Below, piece after piece: positions 1 through 8,668 of a stretch of 56,577 nt of DNA. The notes beneath the pieces are model-generated. The model did no database searches and was not told the origin of the DNA. It saw only the letters and a program-made list of their open reading frames with translations. The stretch is from an uncultured Flavobacteriaceae bacterium (GTDB lineage Bacteria > Bacteroidota > Bacteroidia > Flavobacteriales > Flavobacteriaceae). A program made the translations under genes and the position numbers. Position 1 is the stretch's first letter. Every line of letters starts with the position of its first letter. The stretch spans positions 1 through 56,577 of the forward strand of contig CAMZLD010000048.1 in assembly GCA_947311635.1 (NCBI GenBank), written 5' to 3'.

Positions 1-204
1 GGCTTTGAAGGACTATTTTTAGTTTGAAAAGACATAACGAAGTATAAGGAAAAGGCTGAAAATCCTTTGGAAAGCCTTCTAAACAACAATCTTTGAACAA
101 TAAAAGCCTTAATTTAATACTAAATCTTCGTTTTTATTGTCCAAATCTCACTATTTATAAGGCTTCTTTGATGTAAGTTTAGGTCGAACTCAGGTTAGTA
201 GCTG

Positions 205-477
205 TTAGAAAATCTGTAAAAGCTTTCCAATATACTTGATAACAATAGCGCTTCTCCTCAACACTCTAGAGCCATGAACGCCTTTTACTGGCGATTTAAA
301 TGCTTTTACATGCTTTATATAACAATGACATAACCGCTCTGTTTCACTCTTAGAAGATGTAAAAAAAATAGGTTTTTTCATACCATTTAATGTTTTAGCA
401 ATCTGAATACCTTTAATATATTTTCCTGGACTAAAAGTTGCAACCGCTTTTACTTTAGGGTTGCCTTTACCAATCAA
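205..477 (-). pseudogene. C-terminal remnant of an alpha/beta (dienelactone-type) hydrolase
   Basis: The 90-residue open frame begins at a TTG with no plausible N-terminus. It matches my memory of the C-terminal third of small flavobacterial alpha/beta hydrolases: a KAVATFSPGKY strand, then KPIFFTSSKSE, then GVHGSRVL, where the His would be the catalytic-triad histidine. The GxSxG nucleophile region is absent, and reading upstream in the same frame meets a stop after about five codons. I read it as a truncated, probably non-functional gene. The family assignment rests on motif similarity only. A rearranged short protein is possible but less likely. Confidence 0.55.
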
Positions 478-593
478 GGTTAAATGAAATTATAGATATC
501 AATAAATTTGCGGTAAATTGAAAATGAAGTACTTCAAAATACCTAACGCTTCATAAACACACCAATGAAATACCTAATTAATTCCCTTGATTA

Positions 594-2450
594 TTACTCT
601 AAAACAACAGGATATAAATCTTTGTTATATTGAATAATCTGTACGCCATTGTTTTCAAAACTACTAAACATTTTCTTTTGATAATCGTACTTGCTACCCA
701 TGCGTTTAGAAACACCTGCTTGCAACCCATCTTTTAAATTATTAAAAGCTGCAATACGCATAATAATATCATAAGTAAGGTCAAAACCTTTAATAGCATT
801 TGCAGTAGGTATATCAAAATTCTTGCTTTTATAATCTTTAAAAAATTGCATAACAGCAGGTTGTTTAACATCTGCCATGGTCTCTTGCGCAAAAGTAAAT
901 TTCATTTTTGCCAAATGATTATTATTAGACGTTTTAAAATATTTATTATTTTCTATGGCAAATAAATGCACTTTTCTAGTTTGCGCTAAAACACCTAGGT
1001 TGGTGATAGCATCCATGGTAATCACTTTGTTTTTTCCAACAAAAATTACCCAATTTTCTGTTGTTTCAGATACTACTTTATCTAAACGTTCTTTACCAAT
1101 ATAGCCATTTTCTTCTTTTACAATAGTGATGTTATTGATAGAATCATGCTTTTTTAAGCTGGCAGCAATAAATGTCATTTGAGATGTTGTGGCAGGAGAA
1201 GCATCTCCTATCAAAATAATTTTTTGACCATCATATTGCTTTTTAATATAATTTAAGAGTGTCTTTTTAAATAGCTTTTTATCTACACCGGCTTTAATTA
1301 AATTTGGACTATTAGATGCCGCCTGTTTTTTAGAAAACATAGGTGCTACAACCATGGTTTTACGTAACTTTTTAGATAAGTTATACGCCTTATCAAAATA
1401 CAATGGACCAATGACAACATCTGCATCTTCTAAATTGTTTTGACTTACAATTGAACTTATGGTTGCCATATCATTTTTGGTATCAAAAGATCTAAAATTG
1501 ATTTCTAAACCTTGTTTTCTAAGAGACTCTATGGCCATTAATACGCCCATATAAAAATCTGTAGTTACATTTAAAAGCGATGTCTTTTTTAAAAACTCAC
1601 TTTCTAAAGATGTGGTTTTATTTAGATTAAATGGTAATAAAATAGCGATGTCTACCGGCCTGTCAATTCTAATTTCATCAGTAAAAACAGCTGTCTTCTC
1701 TGGTGTTTCAATTACTGCATCAACATCTAATTTTGGTACTTTTAAAAGCATTCCTTCTTTTAATCCAAATTTTGCAGCTGGATTAAGGCTAAGTAATTCT
1801 TTTTCAGAAATTCCATACGCTTTTGTTAAACTATAAAAAGTTTCGCCTAATTTAACGGTATGCATACTATAAGCGTCCTTGTCATCTGTTTCTTTAGAAG
1901 GTATTTTTAATACTTGCCCTAAAGACAAATCGTTACTTGTTAAATGATTTACGCGTTTTAAATCATCTACAGAAACACCAAATTTCTTGCTGATGCTAAA
2001 TAAGGTTTCTTTTGATTTTACAATATAGGTTGTAGGAGTGTCGTTATTTGTTGGAATTTTTAATACTTGACCTAAAGATAAATCATTCGAAATTAAATGA
2101 TTTTCTTTTTTAAGATCTTCGACAGAAACATGGTATTTTTTCGAAATGCTAAACAACGTTTCTTTGCGTTGTACTGTATGAGTTTTACCGTTAGTATTTA
2201 AATTTGGTTGTGATATAACTTTATTTTTCTTCGGAATAATAATAACTGTATTTGCTCTTGGTTTATTTCGAACATCTGGATTTAAGCGTTTTAAATCTCT
2301 TTTAGACATGTTATTAGCTGCTGCTATACTCTTTAAAGTTTCACCAGATTTTACGGTATAAGAAACATATTCTTTAATCTGTGCAGTTGTTTGTGTACTT
2401 GCACACGCTGTGAATATTAAAAGTATTGCTAAAAATTTTAAATGCTTCAT
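594..2450 (-). CDS. LysM-repeat lipoprotein with C-terminal periplasmic-binding-protein-like domain
   Basis: About 618 residues from the chosen ATG. The ORF-track start lies 21 bases further upstream and would put seven residues in front of a clean lipoprotein signal (MKHLKFLAILLIFTAC, lipobox FTAC), so I start at 2450. Four LysM domains follow at roughly residues 30-80, 90-135, 140-185 and 195-245; LysM binds the glycan of peptidoglycan. From about residue 265 the sequence resembles a type 1 periplasmic binding fold (ILLPFNLNK, ADVVIGPLYF). LysM copies 2 and 3 are nearly identical. It lies 11 bp downstream of guaA on the same strand and is probably cotranscribed. Likely an envelope protein at the cell wall; its ligand is unknown. 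Confidence 0.85.
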   Translation of the reverse strand: MKHLKFLAILLIFTACASTQTTAQIKEYVSYTVKSGETLKSIAAANNMSKRDLKRLNPDVRNKPRANTVIIIPKKNKVISQPNLNTNGKTHTVQRKETLFSISKKYHVSVEDLKKENHLISNDLSLGQVLKIPTNNDTPTTYIVKSKETLFSISKKFGVSVDDLKRVNHLTSNDLSLGQVLKIPSKETDDKDAYSMHTVKLGETFYSLTKAYGISEKELLSLNPAAKFGLKEGMLLKVPKLDVDAVIETPEKTAVFTDEIRIDRPVDIAILLPFNLNKTTSLESEFLKKTSLLNVTTDFYMGVLMAIESLRKQGLEINFRSFDTKNDMATISSIVSQNNLEDADVVIGPLYFDKAYNLSKKLRKTMVVAPMFSKKQAASNSPNLIKAGVDKKLFKKTLLNYIKKQYDGQKIILIGDASPATTSQMTFIAASLKKHDSINNITIVKEENGYIGKERLDKVVSETTENWVIFVGKNKVITMDAITNLGVLAQTRKVHLFAIENNKYFKTSNNNHLAKMKFTFAQETMADVKQPAVMQFFKDYKSKNFDIPTANAIKGFDLTYDIIMRIAAFNNLKDGLQAGVSKRMGSKYDYQKKMFSSFENNGVQIIQYNKDLYPVVLE

Positions 2451-2461
2451 TGTTTGTTTGT

Positions 2462-3994
2462 TTATTCCCATTCTATAGTTGCTGGCGGTTTAGAACTTAT
2501 GTCATACACTACTCTATTAACGCCCTTTACGTTATTTATTATTTTGTTGGAAGTTTCTTGCAAAAATTTATATGGTAAATCTACCCAATCTGCGGTCATT
2601 CCATCTGTAGATTCTACAGCTCTTAAAGCAACCACTTTTTCATAGGTACGCTCGTCTCCCATAACACCTACCGAATTTACTGGCAAAAGCATTGCTCCTG
2701 CTTGCCATACTTTATCATATAGCTTCCAATCTCTTAATCCTTGTATAAAAATAGCATCTACTTCTTGCAATATACGTACTTTTTCTGCGGTGATATCTCC
2801 TAATATCCGAATTCCTAATCCTGGACCCGGAAACGGGTGTCTTCCTAATAAATTAGCATCAATCCCTAAAGATTTTCCTACTCTTCGTACCTCATCTTTA
2901 AAAATCATTCGCAAAGGCTCTACAATTTTAAGTTTCATAAAATCTGGTAATCCGCCTACATTATGATGACTTTTAATGGTTGCACTTGGGCCGCCAGTTA
3001 CAGATACAGACTCAATAACATCTGGGTAAATAGTACCTTGTGCTAACCACTTAACGTCTTTAATTAAATGAGATTCATCATCAAAAACTTCTATAAAAAC
3101 GCGCCCAATAATTTTTCTTTTTTTCTCAGGATCGCTTTCACCTTGCAAGGCTTCCAAAAAGCGTGCCGAAGCATCTACGCCTTTTACATTTAAGCCCATT
3201 CCTTTGTATTGTTCTAAGACACTTTGATATTCATTTTTCCGAAGTAAACCATTGTTTACAAAAATACAATAGAGATTTTTTCCTATTGCTTTATCTAACA
3301 AAACAGCTGCAACGGTAGAATCTACACCGCCAGAAAGTCCTAAAACTACTTTGTCTTTACCTACTTTTTCTTGTATTTGTGCAACGGTAGTTTCTACAAA
3401 ACAATTGGGTGTCCAATCTTGTGCTACCTTTGCAATATTTACTAAAAAGTTTTCTAGCAGTTGCATGCCATCATTAGAATGATATACTTCTGGATGAAAT
3501 TGTATTGCATAGGTTTGTTCGCCTTCAATTTTATATGCTGCATTTTCTACATCATGGGTGCTTGCAATTTTTTTATAGTGCTTAGGAAGCTCTATAATGG
3601 TATCACTATGACTCATCCAAACTTGGCTTCCTTCAGAAATATTTAAGAACAAAGCATCACTAGTGTCTATGTAGCTTAAATTTGCTCTTCCGTATTCTCT
3701 TGTGTTTGAAGCACCCACTTTTCCGCCATAAAAATGTGCCAAATATTGTGCGCCATAACAAACACCTAACAATGGTTTTTTGCCTTTTATTTGTGATAAG
3801 TCTGGTTGTGGTGCCAACTCACTTCTTACAGAATGTGGACTTCCAGATAAAATAACTGCTTTAAAATCTGAAACATCAAATTTTGTGCTGTTGTATGGGT
3901 GAATTTCACAATAAATATTTAATTCTCTAACTCTACGTGCTATAAGTTGTGTAAATTGTGAGCCAAAATCTAAAATAAGTACCTTTTCTTGCAT
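2462..3994 (-). CDS. guaA: GMP synthase (glutamine-hydrolysing)
   Basis: Converts XMP to GMP using glutamine and ATP, the last step of guanine nucleotide synthesis. The N-terminal class I amidotransferase has the nucleophile-cysteine motif GVCYGAQY near residue 80 and an FHPEVYHS histidine-glutamate segment. The ATP pyrophosphatase domain has GLSGGVDST near residue 225, and the C-terminal dimerisation domain ends in PATIEWE. The length of 510 residues is normal. The track begins at a TTG two codons upstream. I prefer the ATG giving [11 protein letters not shown], although a near-perfect promoter ends only three bases before it, suggesting a leaderless mRNA. Confidence 0.97.
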   Translation of the reverse strand: MQEKVLILDFGSQFTQLIARRVRELNIYCEIHPYNSTKFDVSDFKAVILSGSPHSVRSELAPQPDLSQIKGKKPLLGVCYGAQYLAHFYGGKVGASNTREYGRANLSYIDTSDALFLNISEGSQVWMSHSDTIIELPKHYKKIASTHDVENAAYKIEGEQTYAIQFHPEVYHSNDGMQLLENFLVNIAKVAQDWTPNCFVETTVAQIQEKVGKDKVVLGLSGGVDSTVAAVLLDKAIGKNLYCIFVNNGLLRKNEYQSVLEQYKGMGLNVKGVDASARFLEALQGESDPEKKRKIIGRVFIEVFDDESHLIKDVKWLAQGTIYPDVIESVSVTGGPSATIKSHHNVGGLPDFMKLKIVEPLRMIFKDEVRRVGKSLGIDANLLGRHPFPGPGLGIRILGDITAEKVRILQEVDAIFIQGLRDWKLYDKVWQAGAMLLPVNSVGVMGDERTYEKVVALRAVESTDGMTADWVDLPYKFLQETSNKIINNVKGVNRVVYDISSKPPATIEWE

Positions 3995-3997
3995 GTG

Positions 3998-4027
3998 CAA
4001 AAGTACACTTTCTAAAATGTTTTCAAA
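3998..4027 (-). promoter_or_regulatory. guaA promoter (Bacteroidota type), abutting the start codon
   Basis: Read on the minus strand, TTTG is followed after 18 bases by TACTTTTG, matching the flavobacterial TTTG-N17-23-TAnnTTTG pattern. The last G of the -7 box is only three bases from the guaA ATG, so transcription should start at or next to the start codon. Confidence 0.65.
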
Positions 4028-4065
4028 AATAAACAGTACTTTTATAGTGATAAAAAATAGATTCT

Positions 4066-5343
4066 ATGTCAAAATTTTTAAACGATCTTGATGAGCTTGT
4101 TAAAAACAATGTTATTTCTAAAAACATTGCCAATGATATTCAAACATATTATAGCTCACAAAAAGAAGAAAGCCCCAATAAATTATTTGCAATATTTGGT
4201 GTTTTGGGCTCTTTATTGGTTGGACTTGGTATTATTTTAATCATTGCACATAATTGGGATACTTTTTCTAAAGGCATTAAAACTACTTTTGCATTTATTC
4301 CGTTATTGTTGGCACAACTTATTGTAGGTTATACCATTCTTAAAGAAAAAAGCAATACTTGGAAAGAAGCTGCTGGTGTCTTTTTGTTTTTTACGGTTGG
4401 CGCAAGCATTGCTTTGATTAGTCAGATTTACAATATTCCGGGTAATGTAAGTACTTTTTTACTTACTTGGCTTTTACTGTGCTTGCCTTTGGTATATCTT
4501 TTAAAATCGAATGCATTGGCTATTTTACACCTTGTTTTTTCTACTTATTACGTATTAAAAGCTGGCTATTTTACGGGCAGCTATTCGCCTTGGAAATACT
4601 TTTTACTCATTGCATTCATAATTCCTTTTTACCTTAACCTTCTAAAAAACAGTCCCAAACAAAATATTGCTTCTGTTTTAAATTGGCTTTTTCCGATAAG
4701 TTTAACAATGGCAATGGGTGCCTTTATAGACACAAGTGCAACATATGGTTTTTTAATGTATATTATTTTATTTGGCTTGTTTTATAATATTGGTAAAATT
4801 CCGTTTTTTAATAATGACAGATTACGTAAAAATGGTTATTTAATTATTGGCTCTTTAGGCACTATTAGTGTGTTAATTATGATGAGTTTTAAATCTTTTT
4901 GGAAAGAAATTATTCGTAACGACCATCAGTTGTCTCAAGAGGTTTACATTGCTGCCATACTCTTTGTTGCAGCGCTTTCTATTTTAATATATTCCTTTAA
5001 AAAGAAATGGGTACATGAGCTAAATTTATTTAGATATGTGTTTATTATCATGGCTGTTTTATTATTTATTGGTTTTGGTAATCTAACCATTCCTACTGTG
5101 CTTTCTAATATTTTAATTTTATTTCTAGGTCTTATAGCTATTAAAATAGGAAGTAATAAAATGCACTTCGGAATTTTAAATTACGGATTGCTTATTATCA
5201 CAGCACTTGTCATTGCTCGTTTTTTTGACACCAACCTTAGTTTTGTAGTACGCGGTTTACTTTTTATTGGTGTTGGTGTTGGTTTTTTTGTTACCAACTA
5301 CCTCATGTTAAAAAAACAGCGAACACTTCAGAAAAAAATATAA
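4066..5343 (+). CDS. DUF2157-type multispanning membrane protein
   Basis: 425 residues. A short soluble N-terminus (about 40 residues, typical of DUF2157) is followed by roughly 11-12 hydrophobic segments, starting with AIFGVLGSLLVGLGIILIIA and ending in a basic tail. The function of the family is not established. The gene is divergent from guaA; a near-consensus TACTTTTA lies about 22 bases upstream of the ATG. Its stop is 4 bp from the next gene, a GDYXXLXY-type protein, and the two appear to form an operon. The family call rests on the HNWD-containing first membrane hairpin and overall architecture. Confidence 0.8.
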   Translation: MSKFLNDLDELVKNNVISKNIANDIQTYYSSQKEESPNKLFAIFGVLGSLLVGLGIILIIAHNWDTFSKGIKTTFAFIPLLLAQLIVGYTILKEKSNTWKEAAGVFLFFTVGASIALISQIYNIPGNVSTFLLTWLLLCLPLVYLLKSNALAILHLVFSTYYVLKAGYFTGSYSPWKYFLLIAFIIPFYLNLLKNSPKQNIASVLNWLFPISLTMAMGAFIDTSATYGFLMYIILFGLFYNIGKIPFFNNDRLRKNGYLIIGSLGTISVLIMMSFKSFWKEIIRNDHQLSQEVYIAAILFVAALSILIYSFKKKWVHELNLFRYVFIIMAVLLFIGFGNLTIPTVLSNILILFLGLIAIKIGSNKMHFGILNYGLLIITALVIARFFDTNLSFVVRGLLFIGVGVGFFVTNYLMLKKQRTLQKKI

Positions 5344-5347
5344 TTTT

Positions 5348-5902
5348 ATGAAAAAGAAAACACTTTTTTTAGTCTTTTTAGCAATTGCCGTTATCCAACT
5401 TATTGTACCAGCTTTTATGGTGTACAACAATGAGGATACTTTAACCACAGGAACTTTATATAAATTTAAAACGGAACCTGTTGATCCAAATGATCCTTTT
5501 AGAGGTAAATATGTAACCTTACGGTACGATTTAAATTCTTTTGCTTCTAATGAATCATGGAAACGAAAAACACCCATTTTTATTTATATTGAAAAGGATG
5601 AAAATGATTTTGCAAAAATTACAACAGTTAGTAAAAACAAAATGGATTCAAGTAACGATTACATTATTGGAAAAGTTAGATGGTACGATACTTATACTAA
5701 AAAGGTGAATTTTAGGCTTCCTTTTGATCGTTTTTACATGGAAGAAACAAAAGCCAAACCGGCCGAAACTGTTTTTAGAGAAGCACAAAGAGATAGCTTA
5801 CCTAATAATACTTACGCTTTGGTAGCTGTTAAAAATGGGCATGCCGTTTTAAAAGATGTGCTAGTCAATGAAAAATCATTGGCAGCTTATGTGGTGGAGT
5901 GA
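5348..5902 (+). CDS. GDYXXLXY-domain membrane-anchored protein
   Basis: 184 residues with one N-terminal membrane anchor (FLVFLAIAVIQLIVPAFMV) and an extracytoplasmic domain. The family motif appears as GKYVTLRYDL after DPNDPFR near residue 55, and a second conserved stretch is KVRWYDTYTKKVNFRLPFDRFYMEE shortened here to GKVRWYDTY. These proteins commonly sit beside DUF2157 genes, as here, which suggests a shared envelope role, but the biochemical function is unknown. Translation probably couples with the upstream gene. A perfect inverted repeat follows the stop. Confidence 0.8.
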   Translation: MKKKTLFLVFLAIAVIQLIVPAFMVYNNEDTLTTGTLYKFKTEPVDPNDPFRGKYVTLRYDLNSFASNESWKRKTPIFIYIEKDENDFAKITTVSKNKMDSSNDYIIGKVRWYDTYTKKVNFRLPFDRFYMEETKAKPAETVFREAQRDSLPNNTYALVAVKNGHAVLKDVLVNEKSLAAYVVE

Positions 5903-5910
5903 CATTAAAA

Positions 5911-5940
5911 AACCTCACAGATTTTAAAATCTGTGAGGTT
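5911..5940. terminator. Bidirectional terminator / perfect 30-base palindrome
   Basis: A 15-base arm (AACCTCACAGATTTT) is followed immediately by its exact reverse complement. It lies between convergent genes. On the minus strand the stem runs into TTTTAATG, so it best serves lysS. On the plus strand a looser T-rich stretch follows. Confidence 0.7.
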
Positions 5941-5962
5941 TGAATTCATCTTTTATTTTTAT

Positions 5963-7651
5963 TTAAACAATTTCTACAAACAAGCCTTCTGCTGTTTTTT
6001 CTACTTTTGCTAATTTATTTTTAGATAATTCCTTCATGGCTTTATCCCACTTTTTATTTGATAATGCTGCTTGGGCTTTTAACTCATCTAAGCCTATTTT
6101 TGTTGCTTTTTTCAAAATAGCCAACACAGATTTTGCCTCGTCTGTTAATGCAACTGCTTTACGTTCTGGTTTCATTTGCGGAAAGAACAACACTTCTTGA
6201 ATAGATTGGTTGTTGGTTAAAAACATGATTAATCTATCCATACCAATACCTAACCCAGAGGTTGGTGGCATACCGTATTCTAAAGCGCGTAAAAAATCAT
6301 GATCTATAAACTCGGTTGCTTCATCATCACCTTTTGCAGCAAGTTCTAACTGATGTTCAAAACGCTGGCGTTGATCAATTGGGTCGTTCAATTCTGAATA
6401 GGCATTTGCTATTTCTTTACCACAAATCATTAACTCAAAACGCTCTGTTAATTCAGGGTTATCTCTGTGTTCTTTGGTTAACGGGCTCATTTCTTTTGGG
6501 TAATCAATAATATACGTTGGATTGATATAATTTCCTTCGCACTTTTCTCCAAAAATCTCATCTATTATCTTTCCTTTCCCCATGGTATCATCTACCTCAA
6601 TTCCCATATCTTTTGCTGCTGCTCTTAACTCATCTTCTGTTTTACCTGTAATATCAAAACCTGTAAAATGTTTAATAGAATCTGTCATGGTAACACGCGC
6701 ATACGGTGCCTTAAAATCTATTTGATGCTCGCCAAAATTGGCTTTAGTAGTTCCGTTTACGGCAATAGCACAATATTCTAATAGTTTTTCTACAAATTCC
6801 ATCATCCAATTGTAGTCTTTATAGGCTACATAAATTTCCATCATGGTAAACTCTGGATTATGGGTTCTGTCCATGCCTTCATTTCTAAAGGTTTTTGCAA
6901 ATTCATAAACACCATCAAAACCACCAATCAACACTTTTTTAAGATACAATTCACACGCAATACGCATGTACATAGGCACGTCTAAAGAATTGTGATGTGT
7001 AATAAAAGGTCTTGCTGCTGCGCCACCAGGTATGGGTTGTAAAATAGGTGTTTCTACTTCCATATATCCAGCATCATTAAAAAACTGACGCATGGCTGCA
7101 AATAATTTAGATCTTTTAACAAATACCTCTTTTACATGTGGATTTACCACCAAATCTGCATATCGTTGTCTGTAGCGCTGCTCTGGATCTGTAAAAGCAT
7201 CATACACCACACCATCTTTCTCTTTTGGTAATGGTAAAGGTTTTAAAGCTTTACTAAGCAGGGTAAAGTCTTTTACACGTACAGAAATTTCGCCAACTTT
7301 TGTTGTAAACAACTCTCCTTCTATACCTACAAAATCTCCTAAATCTAATAATTTTTTAAAAACTTCGTTGTATTTTGTTTTGTCTTCTCCTGTGCAAATT
7401 TCATCACGATTAAAATAAACTTGTACTTTACCTTTTGCGTCTTGTAATTGTGCAAAAGAAGCTTTTCCTTGAATCTTTATTGCCATTAATCTACCAGCAA
7501 TCACCACCTGTTTACCTTCTTTATAATCCTTTTTTATTTCTTCTGAAGAAATACTTACTGGATATAAATCTGCTGGATAAGGATTGATTCCTAGTGCTCG
7601 AAGTCTATCTAATTTTTGACGTCTTACAATTTCTAGTTCTGATAATTGCAT
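5963..7651 (-). CDS. lysS: Lysyl-tRNA synthetase (class II) with C-terminal extension
   Basis: Charges tRNA-Lys in the cytoplasm. The N-terminal OB-fold anticodon-binding domain (to about residue 150) contains GRLMAIKIQGKASFAQLQD. The class II catalytic core has motif 2 as FRNEGMDRTHNPEF and motif 3 as GLGIGMDRLIMFL. The normal bacterial core ends near LFFPQMKPE, but here about 60 more residues follow, a Lys-rich helical segment with KKWDKAMKELSKN, making 562 residues against about 500 usual. The gene has a good promoter and a terminator at its 3' end, so it is monocistronic. Confidence 0.96.
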   Translation of the reverse strand: MQLSELEIVRRQKLDRLRALGINPYPADLYPVSISSEEIKKDYKEGKQVVIAGRLMAIKIQGKASFAQLQDAKGKVQVYFNRDEICTGEDKTKYNEVFKKLLDLGDFVGIEGELFTTKVGEISVRVKDFTLLSKALKPLPLPKEKDGVVYDAFTDPEQRYRQRYADLVVNPHVKEVFVKRSKLFAAMRQFFNDAGYMEVETPILQPIPGGAAARPFITHHNSLDVPMYMRIACELYLKKVLIGGFDGVYEFAKTFRNEGMDRTHNPEFTMMEIYVAYKDYNWMMEFVEKLLEYCAIAVNGTTKANFGEHQIDFKAPYARVTMTDSIKHFTGFDITGKTEDELRAAAKDMGIEVDDTMGKGKIIDEIFGEKCEGNYINPTYIIDYPKEMSPLTKEHRDNPELTERFELMICGKEIANAYSELNDPIDQRQRFEHQLELAAKGDDEATEFIDHDFLRALEYGMPPTSGLGIGMDRLIMFLTNNQSIQEVLFFPQMKPERKAVALTDEAKSVLAILKKATKIGLDELKAQAALSNKKWDKAMKELSKNKLAKVEKTAEGLFVEIV

Positions 7652-7677
7652 GTTGTATTTTTTTAATTGAATGACTG

Positions 7678-7707
7678 CAAAGATACAATTTAAGGCGTGG
7701 ATTCAAA
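7678..7707 (-). promoter_or_regulatory. lysS promoter
   Basis: On the minus strand, TTTG (within TTTGAA) is followed after 18 bases by the consensus TATCTTTG. The box ends 26 bases before the lysS ATG, leaving a leader of about 20 bases. It is divergent from another TATCTTTG box 41 bases away on the plus strand. Confidence 0.75.
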
Positions 7708-7726
7708 TGGTTTCATAAAAAATAAG

Positions 7727-7734
7727 TATCTTTG
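7727..7734 (+). promoter_or_regulatory. -7 box of a plus-strand promoter with no coding gene downstream
   Basis: An exact TATCTTTG on the plus strand. No clear TTTG is seen at the -33 position. No plus-strand reading frame follows, but a hairpin-rich stretch ending in a T-tract hairpin does, so this may drive a small RNA. Confidence 0.4.
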
Positions 7735-7740
7735 TACTGT

Positions 7741-7825
7741 TGTGTTGTTTGATACAGCAATTGTTGTATCAACGTAGGTTTTTTAAACCGATGGAAAGCT
7801 TCCCTTAATTGGGTTGCTTTTTTTG
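7741..7825 (+). ncRNA. Candidate small RNA between lysS and the FkbM methyltransferase gene
   Basis: Predicted start is about 6 bases after TATCTTTG; predicted end is the T-tract at 7818-7824. Inside are an 8-bp stem (TTGATACA/TGTATCAA, 8-base loop), a 5-bp stem (GGTTT/AAACC), and a final hairpin AAGC-TTCCC-TTAATT-GGGTT-GCTT followed by seven Ts. The roughly 85-base RNA would be antisense to the last 14 codons of the FkbM gene. I do not recognise a family; it lacks the conserved GGAA-loop signature of SRP RNA. Inference from sequence pattern only. Confidence 0.4.
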
Positions 7826-8658
7826 TTTGAGCTATGTAGAAACACAAAATTAATAATGTGGTTCCTTTCTTGTTGAGATAGTGTTCCATCTTCTTTAACA
7901 AACCATTTTTTATACCCATAGGTACTCAATAAGTTTGTAATTAGGTCTTCATTATTAATTGTATATTCGTCTGGCAGTATTTCTACCAGCAGCGTTGGCT
8001 TAAATTTTTGAAGTAGTTTTTGCATGCCTTTTAAAGCTAAAAACTCTCCTCCTTCAATATCCATTTTAATAAAATCTACTTGCTTGATCTTATTTTCTTC
8101 AAAATAAGAATCTAAAGCAATTGCTGGTACATTTTGAGTAATAGCAAAGTCTTCAAGATAAGCAGAAACCATACCTAAATTAGCTTCTTTTGGATGATAT
8201 CTTAATTGTAATTGTGCATTCTTATCTACTATAGCTTTTTGAACAACTGTAATGTTATTATAATTGTTTAAGGCAATATTAGTTTTTAGTTTGGTTAGAT
8301 TTTCTTGAAAGGGCTCAAAAGAAATTATAGTTCCTGTAGCACCAACAATACGAGAAGCAACTAAAGAATATAGACCAAAATTAGCACCAATATCTACAAA
8401 GGTATCACCTTTTATTAACTGTTTGCTAATGAAATTGAGTTCTGCTTCTTCATAGGTGTTTAAAAAATAGATATGCTGCTGAATCCAATCATCTAAGTTT
8501 AAAGAAAGTTTTATTGAATTTTTAAAAAGCATTTGTGTTTTTACACCTTTAAAAAAATTGTATTTATGAAATAACCTTTTGTAAAAAAAGTAGTAGTACT
8601 TTTTAAAAAATGGAATTTTAAAAAATATTTTAAAAAGAAGTGCTATGAATTTTCTCAT
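7783..8658 (-). CDS. FkbM-family SAM-dependent methyltransferase
   Basis: 291 residues. The SAM-binding Rossmann core starts near residue 85 with GDTFVDIGANFGLYSL, then IISFEPFQENLTKLK, and VDFIKMDIEGGEFLALKGM, all hallmarks of FkbM-type O-methyltransferases. In this phylum these often modify surface polysaccharides or glycans, but the substrate cannot be read here. The basic, aromatic N-terminus (residues 1-45) may contact the membrane. The last 14 codons overlap a candidate antisense RNA and look less conserved than the core. It lies 10 bp downstream of the DUF456 gene, probably one transcript. Confidence 0.85.
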   Translation of the reverse strand: MRKFIALLFKIFFKIPFFKKYYYFFYKRLFHKYNFFKGVKTQMLFKNSIKLSLNLDDWIQQHIYFLNTYEEAELNFISKQLIKGDTFVDIGANFGLYSLVASRIVGATGTIISFEPFQENLTKLKTNIALNNYNNITVVQKAIVDKNAQLQLRYHPKEANLGMVSAYLEDFAITQNVPAIALDSYFEENKIKQVDFIKMDIEGGEFLALKGMQKLLQKFKPTLLVEILPDEYTINNEDLITNLLSTYGYKKWFVKEDGTLSQQERNHIINFVFLHSSNKKSNPIKGSFPSV

Positions 8659-8668
8659 ATTAAAATGG

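Noticed and set aside
1-102. Possible coding fragment at the window's left edge (GFEGLFLV, then KDITKYKEKAENPLESLL after an in-frame stop)
   Set aside because: Too short, interrupted by a stop, and no family could be recognised; not enough to call a gene or pseudogene.
7741-7825. The small RNA as a signal recognition particle RNA
   Set aside because: The conserved GGAA tetraloop with its flanking GTCAGG/AGCAG context is absent and the ends do not pair into one long hairpin.
7713-7919. 68-residue minus-strand ORF overlapping the FkbM gene end
   Set aside because: Overlaps the FkbM gene in another frame and has no recognisable features.
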